Shown here: positions 31,898 to 37,981 of the stretch, piece after piece
Numbering within the stretch: the first letter of the stretch is position 1
Layout of the letters: each line of letters starts with the position of its first letter
Source of the DNA: a virus
Virus record (IMG/VR): IMGVR_UViG_3300030390_001110
Location: 29,895-67,875 of that record
Length of the DNA: 37,981 bases
Strand: one strand, 5' to 3'
Notes under the pieces: model-generated
Seen by the model: the letters and a program-made list of their open reading frames with translations, nothing else
Database searches by the model: none
What the model was told of the DNA's origin: nothing
Program-made: the position numbers and the translations under genes

Positions 31898-32606
31898 CTA
31901 GTATCTTAATAGTGTCTAGTGTTAAAATATAATTTTCTAAAACCCAATCATTGCCTTTGGGAGACAAATGACTATCAGTTAAAGATACTATTAATCCAGC
32001 ATTAAACATGTCAGCATCAATTTCACAATCATCGACACCATGTGCTGATGCCATTTGTTTAAAAGCATTATCGTCTGCAATATTCATTAGTTCTAATGGT
32101 ATTATGTGTTTAAAATTATATAAATTCTTTATGTTATCAAACCATTTATCATTGTATTGTTGACTGGTCAACGAAACACTCTGGTTCTGTAATATATCAA
32201 CTATTTTCTGATTTAAAGATCTACTTAAATTTAAAAATGATGATGACTTCCAAAAATGTTTAGCACCAGATACAGACGAACCACAATAATATACATACCT
32301 GTCACCTTGTATACCTGCTAGTGTGTAATTATCTGTCAGAGCTTCTTTATCAAATTTGAATTCATAATCATTCATAAGAAAGCCTACACGATGGTTGTAT
32401 GTTCTGCTAACAAATACAATATCAACTCCACGCATTTTTGCATCAAGTAAAGCATACTGATAATAGTTATGCCCTATTCCGCCTGTGGCATAATTTATAT
32501 ATGTATGTTGTGGATATTTTTGTGCTAATTTCCATGACCAATGATTTTCAAATTGACCTTCCTGTCTATATGCAGAAAAACTATCACCGATAAATGCTAT
32601 TTTCAT
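31893..32606 (-). CDS. SGNH-hydrolase-like protein
   Basis: This 237-aa protein has the full SGNH-type block layout: IAFIGDSFSA (Ser9), ATGGIGHNYYQY (Gly/Asn block, about 40-51), FVSRTYNH, and a C-terminal TDSHLSPKGN in which Asp211 and His213 fit the D-x-H-x4-G pattern. It is clearly paralogous to the protein at 14076-14957 over the N-terminal 80 residues (shared QKYPQH, LLDAK and RTY elements). A late octamer lies 5 nt before the ATG. Likely an esterase or acyltransferase acting on envelope or virion glycans; the substrate is unknown. Confidence 0.75.
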   Translation of the reverse strand: MKIAFIGDSFSAYRQEGQFENHWSWKLAQKYPQHTYINYATGGIGHNYYQYALLDAKMRGVDIVFVSRTYNHRVGFLMNDYEFKFDKEALTDNYTLAGIQGDRYVYYCGSSVSGAKHFWKSSSFLNLSRSLNQKIVDILQNQSVSLTSQQYNDKWFDNIKNLYNFKHIIPLELMNIADDNAFKQMASAHGVDDCEIDADMFNAGLIVSLTDSHLSPKGNDWVLENYILTLDTIKILE

Positions 32607-32611
32607 ATTAA

Positions 32612-32619
32612 TATTTATG
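32612..32619 (-). promoter_or_regulatory. late promoter octamer, leaderless geometry
   Basis: CATAAATA is followed by TTAAT and the ATG at 32606, with no Shine-Dalgarno sequence. Confidence 0.62.
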
Positions 32620-32624
32620 TCATA

Positions 32625-32651
32625 AAAAAAGGCCCATCAAGAGCCTTTTTT
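32625..32651. terminator. bidirectional rho-independent terminator
   Basis: AAAAAAGGC and GCCTTTTTT pair perfectly around a 9-nt loop. It ends the AAA+ ATPase transcript on the minus strand and insulates the late SGNH promoter that begins 6 bp further. Confidence 0.85.
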
Positions 32652-32666
32652 ATTATTTTATTTTTA

Positions 32667-33524
32667 TTATGCTCTACGCATACATGTAACTTCTGCAGTT
32701 CTTTTCCACTTGTCAGTTCCAAAACTTTTCTTAAGATCTGCAAGTTTAGTAACCATACGCAAACTAATCTCACGCATTTTTTCTTTGTTATCAAACATGA
32801 AGTTCATTAAGTCATCTTGCTCTTCTTGTGTAAACTGATATTCATTAAGCATACCATCTGCAACAATCTGCTTACAACGTAATACTTTTTCACGCATTGT
32901 ATCCATTGTAAGATCTAAGTAATGACATCTTGACATAATAGCTGCTAAGTGATCTTTAATCTTACCTCTTACATTATCAAACTTAAGGTTAGTAATAAAG
33001 ATAACACTACCTTTAAATTCAAAAGTATCTGGAATACCTTCACGTCTTAGCAATGCACTATCTGTGTTCCAACTTAGTTTTCTTTTCTTACAAGAGTCAA
33101 GTGCTGCTTTAAGCAAGTTAAGACTTGTCTCATCATACAACACTGTATCACAATCATCTAAAACTAGAACACTGTTTCTATCTGCATTATCAAATAATAC
33201 TTTGTATAGTCCTATTGCAGAACTGGCACCTTTGATAACTTCAAACTTTAGTTTATTACCGGCAATTTTATCAAACAAGTTATTCTTTTCTAATACCTGT
33301 TCAACACCAAATGATTTACCAACACCCGGAGGTCCTGTTACAACCATTCCACGCACAACACCATCTATTGAGGCTTGTGTCATATCGTCTAAAATCTGAA
33401 AACGTTCACGCATACGCTCAATAATTTGAGAATCACTTTCATTTGGATTGTCTTCTACATTATTAGGAAGCACTTCTAAAATCTTAGTTGCTTTTGCTTT
33501 ACGCTTTGTTTGGATTCTTGCCAT
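32667..33524 (-). CDS. AAA+ ATPase, conserved in marine T4-like phages
   Basis: This 285-aa protein has an AAA+ core with Walker A GPPGVGKS at 64-71, Walker B VLVLDD at 119-124, a sensor 1-type VIFITN, and a C-terminal lid. It has a basic N-terminus (MARIQTKRKAKATK) that may contact nucleic acid. It is not a clamp-loader subunit by motif content and no clamp is adjacent. Its transcript starts at a promoter with a palindromic spacer (33560-33588) and ends at the 32625 terminator, so it is a one-gene early unit. Confidence 0.82.
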   Translation of the reverse strand: MARIQTKRKAKATKILEVLPNNVEDNPNESDSQIIERMRERFQILDDMTQASIDGVVRGMVVTGPPGVGKSFGVEQVLEKNNLFDKIAGNKLKFEVIKGASSAIGLYKVLFDNADRNSVLVLDDCDTVLYDETSLNLLKAALDSCKKRKLSWNTDSALLRREGIPDTFEFKGSVIFITNLKFDNVRGKIKDHLAAIMSRCHYLDLTMDTMREKVLRCKQIVADGMLNEYQFTQEEQDDLMNFMFDNKEKMREISLRMVTKLADLKKSFGTDKWKRTAEVTCMRRA

Positions 33525-33559
33525 CTGTTAAAAACTCCTGTTTTTTAGTTTATATTAAT

Positions 33560-33588
33560 ATATTATAGTAAGACTTCTTACTTGTCAA
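33560..33588 (-). promoter_or_regulatory. early promoter with palindromic spacer (AAA+ ATPase)
   Basis: TTGACA (33588-33583) is followed by TAATAT at 17 bp or TATAAT at 15 bp. The spacer contains a perfect inverted repeat, AGTAAGA-N2-TCTTACT (33567-33582), with half-sites identical to those at 34934-34949. Confidence 0.78.
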
Positions 33589-33597
33589 CCTTTTATT

Positions 33598-33948
33598 TTA
33601 TGCTACTTCGCTAAATCCAAAGTTAGCAACTACTGATTGCTTACCAGTATCATCTTCAACAATATCACCAACACTAACACTATACATACGTGATAATCTC
33701 TCAATATTTTCTTCTGGACCCATGTTACCTATATGGAATACATCTTCTAAATTTTCAGCAGTAATATTTGATACATGTGTGTAGTATCCACGATTGAACG
33801 CATCTGCGGCAACCTTACCAGTATCATTTTTACGAAGACCCATGTCTAACTTTAAAGACTGTTTATGAACTGCATCATGCCCTTCTGCATTGATTAGATC
33901 AACTTCAGCGTCTGTTAAGTGGATTTGGTATAGTTTAAATTGTGCCAT
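33598..33948 (-). CDS. YodL-like conserved protein, 116 aa
   Basis: The start is set at ATG 33948 (MAQFKLYQIHLTDAEVD) because AAGGA lies about 8 nt upstream; a frame from 33993 adds 15 residues inside the leader. The C-terminal half (YSVSVGDIVEDDTGKQSVVA, then NFGFSEV) resembles the YodL domain, whose function is not established. The N-terminus is a short mixed fold. It is expressed from its own palindrome-bearing promoter at 33982-34010. Confidence 0.7.
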   Translation of the reverse strand: MAQFKLYQIHLTDAEVDLINAEGHDAVHKQSLKLDMGLRKNDTGKVAADAFNRGYYTHVSNITAENLEDVFHIGNMGPEENIERLSRMYSVSVGDIVEDDTGKQSVVANFGFSEVA

Positions 33949-33981
33949 TTTTACGTCCTTTTTTATTGTTAATATAGTTAT

Positions 33982-34010
33982 ATTATACGGCAAGATGTCT
34001 TGGTTGTCAA
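33982..34010 (-). promoter_or_regulatory. early promoter with palindromic spacer (YodL-like gene)
   Basis: TTGACA (34010-34005), a 17-bp spacer and TATAAT (33987-33982) are perfect consensus. The spacer holds CAAGA-N2-TCTTG (33991-34002), the same core geometry as the AGTAAGA/TCTTACT sites but with changed outer bases. Confidence 0.8.
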
Positions 34011-34027
34011 CCTATTCAGCAAGAAAA

Positions 34028-34050
34028 AAACCCTTATATATCAAGGGTTT
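34028..34050 (-). terminator. rho-independent terminator of the 244-aa gene
   Basis: AAACCCTT and AAGGGTTT form an 8-bp stem with a 7-nt loop, followed on the minus strand by a T-run. It begins 17 nt after the stop of the 34067-34801 gene and ends just upstream of the next promoter. Confidence 0.85.
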
Positions 34051-34066
34051 AAAACTTTTTTTGAAA

Positions 34067-34801
34067 TTATTTTGCTAAACTTAGCTTAACTCTGTTGAAA
34101 AGAGTCTCTTTTGCATTACTATACTTGCTTATTTCCTGTTTATTAACAGTTCCACGTATAGTTATTGTTTTACCTTCAATTATATCAGTTAAATCAGGCT
34201 GTTCTCTCCACCAAAATTTAACAATATCTTTGTTATCTGATACACATGTAATCATATATACGTCACTTGATTGAATAAATTTAACATCAATTACATCAAC
34301 ATCTATATCGTAACGAGCACCTTTTTTTCCTATATAATTACTTGTGTGTTTTAATTGACTCATGCGATCATTTAGTGCTTCACGCTTCTGATCAATTTTA
34401 ACTGAGTTTGGAACACTTGCAATAATACTTACATGGAAGTTATTAACATCTTCTTCTAATGCTTTAACTAGTCCTGTTTCAAAATTACTAAGTCCACCAC
34501 CTAATTTCTTCATCATCATTTTACCATTAATTCGTTCAATTTCTGATGTTGCTTGATCTACGTATTTTTGATTAGGAATGTATTTTCCATTGAAGTTTTT
34601 TATTGTTTGAATAATAACTGTTTTATTATCCTTAATGTCTGTGTATATTTGATTACCCTCTTCGTCTACTGTATTAGTAGGCTGTTTATAACCAAATCCA
34701 CTTTTAACAAAGCCCTGTGCATCAAACACTTCAAATGAGATAGCTAATATTTCAGCTGGTGTATAATTGCTTATATCATTTTTTACTTGTGTTGCTGACA
34801 T
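34067..34801 (-). CDS. conserved phage protein, possible OB-fold C-terminus, 244 aa
   Basis: The N-terminal region is mixed (SNYTPAEILAISFEVFDAQ), the centre is helical and basic (NGKMMMKKLGGG), and the C-terminal 70 residues (DVYMITCVSDNKDIVKFWW, ITIRGTVNKQEISKY) look like a five-strand OB barrel, which often binds single-stranded nucleic acid. It lacks the gp32 zinc motif. Relatives occur in cyanophages. It follows the 27-aa peptide gene with TAGGAGAACACTATG as ribosome-binding site and start. Confidence 0.7.
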   Translation of the reverse strand: MSATQVKNDISNYTPAEILAISFEVFDAQGFVKSGFGYKQPTNTVDEEGNQIYTDIKDNKTVIIQTIKNFNGKYIPNQKYVDQATSEIERINGKMMMKKLGGGLSNFETGLVKALEEDVNNFHVSIIASVPNSVKIDQKREALNDRMSQLKHTSNYIGKKGARYDIDVDVIDVKFIQSSDVYMITCVSDNKDIVKFWWREQPDLTDIIEGKTITIRGTVNKQEISKYSNAKETLFNRVKLSLAK

Positions 34802-34810
34802 AGTGTTCTC

Positions 34811-34894
34811 CTAATCTAATTCAATAATTGATCTCAATAATTCATTGAGTTCTTTTGCTTGCTTTATACGAAAGTTATATAGTGCTAATGCCAT
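34811..34894 (-). CDS. 27-aa peptide gene
   Basis: ATG 34894 to TAG 34811 encodes MALALYNFRIKQAKELNELL plus seven residues, an amphipathic helix with charged and Leu faces. GGAG lies about 8 nt before the ATG, and a strong promoter (34927-34955) is immediately upstream, so translation is very likely. Its stop overlaps the ribosome-binding site of the next gene. It may be a leader peptide, a small protein cofactor, or an antitermination or coupling device. Confidence 0.7.
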   Translation of the reverse strand: MALALYNFRIKQAKELNELLRSIIELD

Positions 34895-34926
34895 TTAAGT
34901 TCTCCGTTTTTAAACTTTATACTTAC

Positions 34927-34955
34927 AGTATAGAGTAAGAAGTCTTACTTGTCAA
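34927..34955 (-). promoter_or_regulatory. early promoter with palindromic spacer (27-aa peptide and 244-aa gene)
   Basis: TTGACA (34955-34950), a 17-bp spacer and TATACT (34932-34927). The spacer is filled by AGTAAGA-N2-TCTTACT (34934-34949), with the same half-sites as the promoter at 33560. Confidence 0.82.
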
Positions 34956-34970
34956 CCTTTTTATTCAAGA

Positions 34971-34998
34971 AAAAAGGCATTCCAAAGAATGCCTTTTT
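34971..34998. terminator. strong bidirectional terminator ending the non-coding RNA
   Basis: A perfect 12-bp stem (AAAAAGGCATTC with GAATGCCTTTTT) and a 4-nt CAAA loop. On the minus strand it follows the closing helix of the structured RNA by 2 nt. Confidence 0.92.
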
Positions 34999-35000
34999 AA

Positions 35001-35217
35001 ATAAGCAAAATAGGGAGGACTGGGGTGCACCTCCAAGTAGCACAACTAGATACCTTTTCTATCTACACTACCACCTACTCCTGCGTATCCGCAATGTGAC
35101 TCCCTCCGTTTTCCGGGTAAAGCCTGGGTATAACCCCTGAGCAGTCAAGTTCGACGCCTAGGTAACGCCTCTTCCTTGCACTATAAACATTGAGCCGCTA
35201 AACTCTTTGTTGCTTAT
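35001..35217 (-). ncRNA. structured non-coding RNA of unknown family, about 217 nt
   Basis: No reading frame of note occupies this segment. The RNA ends pair perfectly over 8 bp: ATAAGCAA (35217-35210) with TTGCTTAT (35008-35001). Inside, several hairpins are visible on the minus strand: TGCG-GATA-CGCA (GNRA-like tetraloop), AGATA-N7-TATCT, GGAGG with CCTCC, GGG-TTATA-CCC, CCG-GAAAA-CGG, and a longer-range TGACT/AGTCA helix. A sigma70-like promoter ends 7 nt before it and a strong terminator begins 2 nt after it. The GC content is above the flanks. I could not match it to RNase P, tmRNA, 6S RNA or a known riboswitch. Confidence 0.82.
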
Positions 35218-35224
35218 GTTTATT

Positions 35225-35253
35225 AATATACAACACTTTTAACAAAAGGTCAA
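35225..35253 (-). promoter_or_regulatory. sigma70-like promoter of the non-coding RNA
   Basis: TTGACC (35253-35248), a 17-bp spacer and TATATT (35230-35225). The expected start near 35218 coincides with the first base of the terminal helix of the RNA. Confidence 0.75.
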
Positions 35254-35272
35254 CCTTTTTTTTAAACTTTTT

Positions 35273-35977
35273 TTAAATTTTATATATAGTTTCTTTATTA
35301 CCTTTTGCAACCAAATTCCATGTTGTTTCTGTTGCTGTTCCTGTTATTTGTAAACATGGTCTTTTAGTCCAACTACCATTCCATGTAATATGTGGTAGTG
35401 TGCTCCATTCCCATGCAAAAATTGTTCCGGCTTTCCATTGTGTATACACAAGGTTTCCAAATTGAAATATCTGTCCTGGTTCATGATCTTCTAATGTAAT
35501 TAGAACCCGAACTTTATCAGGGTGTTGATAATTAAAATCTGGATTGTCAATAACTCTTTCCTTACGTGGATTACCTGGTAGGTTATCAATGTGCCACATA
35601 AGCTGATCATTTGGATATTGATCATTAAATTTACATGTTAGTTTCTCGTTTGTATTAAACCCTAACATGTCTGTAATCTTTGTAAACTGTGGAAACTCTC
35701 CTGGAAACTTATCGTAATTAACTTTACGAAACATAGTTGCTTCAGGCTTCCCGTCTGGATTTTCGTTATCTTCTACAACATGATTTTTGCTTTTGACATT
35801 AGCAGCATGCTCATATCGTTGTTCGTTGTAGTTTTGATTTGTAACACCTTTACTACGTGCTACTTCTATTTCTTTAGTCCAATCGCCTTTTAAGACGCCT
35901 ACTATTTTAACATATTCACCGTCTTGGTCTTTTTTAAACTTATCAAAGTGCCAAGGTTGTATAAAAGGTGAGGGCAT
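35273..35977 (-). CDS. 2OG-Fe(II) oxygenase-like protein
   Basis: This 234-aa protein carries the iron-binding pattern of phage 2-oxoglutarate-dependent oxygenases: a WHIDNL motif (His-x-Asp at about 128-130), a distal His in LPHITWNGSW (about 195) and a following Arg-Pro (KRPCLQITGT) that could bind 2-oxoglutarate. Family members hydroxylate proteins or nucleic acids; such genes are widespread in marine T4-like phages with unknown targets. It lies between the UvsY-like gene and the non-coding RNA and has a late octamer at 36020. Confidence 0.75.
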   Translation of the reverse strand: MPSPFIQPWHFDKFKKDQDGEYVKIVGVLKGDWTKEIEVARSKGVTNQNYNEQRYEHAANVKSKNHVVEDNENPDGKPEATMFRKVNYDKFPGEFPQFTKITDMLGFNTNEKLTCKFNDQYPNDQLMWHIDNLPGNPRKERVIDNPDFNYQHPDKVRVLITLEDHEPGQIFQFGNLVYTQWKAGTIFAWEWSTLPHITWNGSWTKRPCLQITGTATETTWNLVAKGNKETIYKI

Positions 35978-36019
35978 TTATTAATCCTGAGTTTAGTAAC
36001 ACATCATTGTGCTCAGTAT

Positions 36020-36027
36020 TATTTATC
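36020..36027 (-). promoter_or_regulatory. T4-type late promoter octamer
   Basis: GATAAATA overlaps the stop codon of the UvsY-like gene and precedes the oxygenase-like gene by 42 nt, with AGGA before that ATG. Confidence 0.6.
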
Positions 36028-36484
36028 AGAGCGATATATCTTCTAATCCTGCGGCACGTAGTTTAACTACGTTATTGATTTGAAAGCCTTTGGCTTCAAG
36101 TGCCTTGATTATACCAATATATTTGTTTCGTATTAGACTAAAATCATTGATCAGATATTGTAAGTCTACTACGTCTTGTTCACCGTCTACATATTTTTCT
36201 GCATCACGGCTACTTAATGCTTTGTTGTAATTCTCTAAAAATTTTCTAAATGTTTGACTACGTAGTTTACGCATTTCTGTATTTAGATGTTCTAATATTG
36301 CTTCTACTTCTTGTAGCTGATTGAACCTATGTTCAACTATACCAGGCATTTCTCTACTGTGTTTTTCTAACACACCTTTCATGCCACATTCAAACTTTGC
36401 TGCATCAATTTCACATTCGTAGAAAGAGATAGCCGAAACTATCTCTCCCATATTTTGTGAAACTTTACGATACCAGTTAGCCAT
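36026..36484 (-). CDS. uvsY: UvsY-like recombination mediator
   Basis: This 152-aa helical protein resembles T4 UvsY in length, charge and ending: a C-terminal helical hairpin with DLQYLINDFSLIRNK and ALEAKGFQINNVVKLRAAG, matching the UvsY terminal pattern (F-x-I-x-x-I-x-x-x-R). UvsY loads UvsX on gp32-covered single-stranded DNA. Context supports this, since it is encoded two genes after uvsX in the same operon. Similarity is weak, so the call depends on context. Confidence 0.72.
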   Translation of the reverse strand: MANWYRKVSQNMGEIVSAISFYECEIDAAKFECGMKGVLEKHSREMPGIVEHRFNQLQEVEAILEHLNTEMRKLRSQTFRKFLENYNKALSSRDAEKYVDGEQDVVDLQYLINDFSLIRNKYIGIIKALEAKGFQINNVVKLRAAGLEDISL

Positions 36485-36750
36485 TAGTCTTCATCTTCCC
36501 AATATTCTTCTGAATACTCATCATCAGAATCAAGTTCATCGTTAACTTCAAAATGATCTGTAAGTGCTTGATCTAAATGTTCATCATGATCACCTATTTC
36601 TACTGCATGTCTTTTTAAATCTACACCATAATCATCTAGTGTAAAAATAAAATCTTCAGAAAACTTTTCTTTAACTTTATCAGGTATATGTGCAATTGCC
36701 TTGTCAAATATCTGTAAAAATAACTCTAAATCGTTATCACTCAGATTCAT
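36484..36750 (-). CDS. small very acidic protein, 88 aa
   Basis: The C-terminal half is dominated by Asp and Glu (NDELDSDDEYSEEYWEDED), and the N-terminus is a short helical domain (DLELFLQIFDKAIAHIPDKV). AGGAGGT lies 5 nt before the ATG, within the last codons of uvsX, and the gene overlaps uvsX by 14 nt. It lies between uvsX and the UvsY-like gene. It could mimic DNA or regulate the recombinase. Function unknown. Confidence 0.72.
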   Translation of the reverse strand: MNLSDNDLELFLQIFDKAIAHIPDKVKEKFSEDFIFTLDDYGVDLKRHAVEIGDHDEHLDQALTDHFEVNDELDSDDEYSEEYWEDED

Positions 36751-37834
36751 TAACTACCTCCTGGGTATCATTGTCACCGTCATGGTCTTTAATAACATCT
36801 GGTTGTTTTTCCCACTCATCCATAATAGTATCTAAACATCCATCTGTGTTATGTTCCCATGCTTTACGAAATTGTGTTACTACTTCTCCTGTAACAGGAC
36901 TAGTGTATTCAAGTCTATTACCAGTTTTCTTCAATGCACCTTTGCCTTCAAAGAAATCTGTTAATCCACTGTGTGGACTCATTCCTGTTTCATATGGAAT
37001 TTCAACTTGCACACTTTCAAATGGTTTTGAATAACGTGTTTTCATTACTTTACACGCCGCTCTAATACCATGAACTTGTGATGTTTTATTCCCATCTGCG
37101 TCTACTTTTAATTTAAGTTTACGCATTGCAATAACAATACTACTTGCATAGATAAAGCCTTGTCCACCTGATATCTTATCATCTGGATCAAACATATCTT
37201 GCGATGCATATGTATGATTTGTGCATAACATACCAACATTAAACTCACCAAACATGTTAACTGTATTCCTAACCAATGAAGTTAATGCCTTAGGTTTACG
37301 ACCCATGTCACCCTTCATATCACCTTTTTGGAATTGATCTACATCAGTAGGAGTAAGTAACATGCCTAGCGAATCCACAACGAACAATACTTTAGGACGT
37401 TCGTCTTTTTCTTTATCTGTGTATTCTGCTTTATAATCTTTCATGAAGTCGCTTACTGTTCGTGCAACATCATCAATCATACTCATGTTAAGTTTTAGAA
37501 GTTTATCTTCTGCTGTGTCTACATCTAATGCATGTAGCCACTTTTCATCAAGTGCATTTTCACTATCAATTAAGACAACAAAAATACCTTGGTCTTGTGC
37601 TGCTTTTACTACGTTTCCTGCCGCTATATAACTTTTACCTGCACCACTTTCGCCTGCAAGAACAGTTACTTTACCTAACGGAACACCTTTTAGAAAATCA
37701 CCACTAATTAATTTGTTTAGTGTATAATTTCCTGTTGATATCCATGTGTCTGGATCATTAAATCCAACACTTAGTCCAGGAACTGCTTTAGTAATACTTT
37801 TACGGAATTTGCTTACGTCAAAAGGTTTTGCCAT
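36737..37834 (-). CDS. uvsX: UvsX RecA-like recombinase
   Basis: This 365-aa RecA/Rad51-family strand-exchange protein has Walker A GESGAGKS at 61-68, a Walker B-type VLFVVDSLGML, and a MAW-type SGGQGFIYASS segment near the ATP site. It drives strand invasion for recombination-dependent T4-type replication. GGAG stands 6 nt before the ATG. A 13-bp hairpin lies in the leader. The acidic C-terminal tail (DHDGDNDTQEVVNESE) resembles the regulatory tail of RecA proteins. Confidence 0.95.
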   Translation of the reverse strand: MAKPFDVSKFRKSITKAVPGLSVGFNDPDTWISTGNYTLNKLISGDFLKGVPLGKVTVLAGESGAGKSYIAAGNVVKAAQDQGIFVVLIDSENALDEKWLHALDVDTAEDKLLKLNMSMIDDVARTVSDFMKDYKAEYTDKEKDERPKVLFVVDSLGMLLTPTDVDQFQKGDMKGDMGRKPKALTSLVRNTVNMFGEFNVGMLCTNHTYASQDMFDPDDKISGGQGFIYASSIVIAMRKLKLKVDADGNKTSQVHGIRAACKVMKTRYSKPFESVQVEIPYETGMSPHSGLTDFFEGKGALKKTGNRLEYTSPVTGEVVTQFRKAWEHNTDGCLDTIMDEWEKQPDVIKDHDGDNDTQEVVNESE

Positions 37835-37852
37835 TTATATCTCCAATCTAAG

Positions 37853-37882
37853 AACTTGGACATGCGTATGCATGCCCAAGTT
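37853..37882 (-). other. 13-bp hairpin in the uvsX leader
   Basis: AACTTGGGCATGC and GCATGTCCAAGTT pair over 13 positions around an ATAC loop on the minus strand, with one G-U wobble that is a mismatch on the plus strand. It lacks a T-run, so it is not a simple terminator. It lies about 9 nt before the uvsX ribosome-binding site. Confidence 0.65.
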
Positions 37883-37889
37883 TTGTTAT

Positions 37890-37981
37890 TTACTTACGAT
37901 TACGAATCGCTGCTAGGATGTCTTCTGCACTCGGTGCCGTTCCACTGTCTGCAGCAGGAGCCGGAGCTGGTGCTGGTGCTG
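37890..37981 (-). CDS. C-terminal end of an unidentified gene (partial)
   Basis: Only 29 codons are visible before TAA 37892-37890. They encode an Ala-Pro repeat followed by DSGTAPSAEDILAAIRNRK. Ala-Pro linkers with a short terminal helix are typical of tails that recruit partners. Position next to uvsX makes a replication protein such as gp32 a guess. The start lies outside the window. Confidence 0.6.
   Translation of the reverse strand, partial: APAPAPAPAADSGTAPSAEDILAAIRNRK

Noticed and set aside
35001-35217. RNase P or tmRNA identity for the structured RNA
   Set aside because: The plus strand has an 11-nt stretch, AGGTAACGCCT, like part of E. coli RNase P RNA, but it is on the strand opposite to the promoter and terminator, and the conserved core segments of RNase P are missing. 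No tRNA-like domain or tag frame for tmRNA was found.

Overview
The window reads as part of the genome of a marine T4-like myovirus (Caudoviricetes), AT-rich and almost entirely transcribed from the minus strand. The assignment rests on a T4-type replication and recombination set (UvsX, a UvsY-like mediator, UvsW, a gp41-type helicase and a gp61-type primase), class Ia ribonucleotide reductase with glutaredoxin, PAAR and tail-type structural proteins, T4-type late promoter octamers (consensus TATAAATA), two tRNAs, and many small overlapping genes of the kind seen in cyanophages and pelagiphages. The host cannot be read directly. Low GC and a glycine-betaine type ProXW pair make a SAR11-like or other marine proteobacterium plausible, but that is inference.

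Layout, left to right. 1-2838: a minus-strand operon with a near-consensus sigma70 promoter carrying a YhhQ-type queuosine-precursor transporter, ProX, ProW and a truncated SGNH-type gene; no ProV ATPase is visible. 2872-3605: two small plus-strand genes. 3607-5774: an unknown gene, a terminator, tRNA-Ala and tRNA-Thr, a secreted glycine-zipper protein and a small gene. 5819-11571: structural protein, PAAR tip protein, Sm-like protein, glutaredoxin, nrdB and nrdA, with a consensus promoter for nrdAB inside the gene upstream. 11906-24000: mostly structural or virion-associated unknowns with late promoters, plus an MGME1/RecB-like exonuclease, a kinase-fold protein, an SGNH-type protein, a nitroreductase, and an overlapping nucleotidyltransferase/ligase-like pair. 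23907-26343: helicase and primase. 26318-31543: a structural protein, a run of small overlapping genes (including a zinc-finger mini-protein and a DnaE-like fragment) and uvsW. 31552-34955: a membrane protein, an SGNH-type protein, and three short early-type transcription units (AAA+ ATPase, YodL-like protein, and a 27-aa peptide with an unknown protein). 34971-35253: an apparently independent structured non-coding RNA with its own promoter and terminator. 35273-37981: 2OG-Fe(II) oxygenase-like protein, UvsY-like protein, acidic protein, UvsX and the tail of another gene.

Most unusual points. (1) At least three sigma70-like promoters carry an inverted repeat inside the 17-bp spacer; two share identical AGTAAGA-N2-TCTTACT half-sites, which suggests a small co-regulated early regulon. 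(2) Three sigma70-like promoters (primase, uvsW, exonuclease) sit exactly 6 nt before the ATG, and three late octamers sit exactly 5 nt before the ATG, predicting leaderless mRNAs. (3) A roughly 217-nt structured RNA closed by a perfect 8-bp terminal helix. (4) A polymerase-beta type nucleotidyltransferase overlapping a protein with KxDG ligase-like motifs.

All family assignments come from reading motifs and remembered family patterns; no database search was run.
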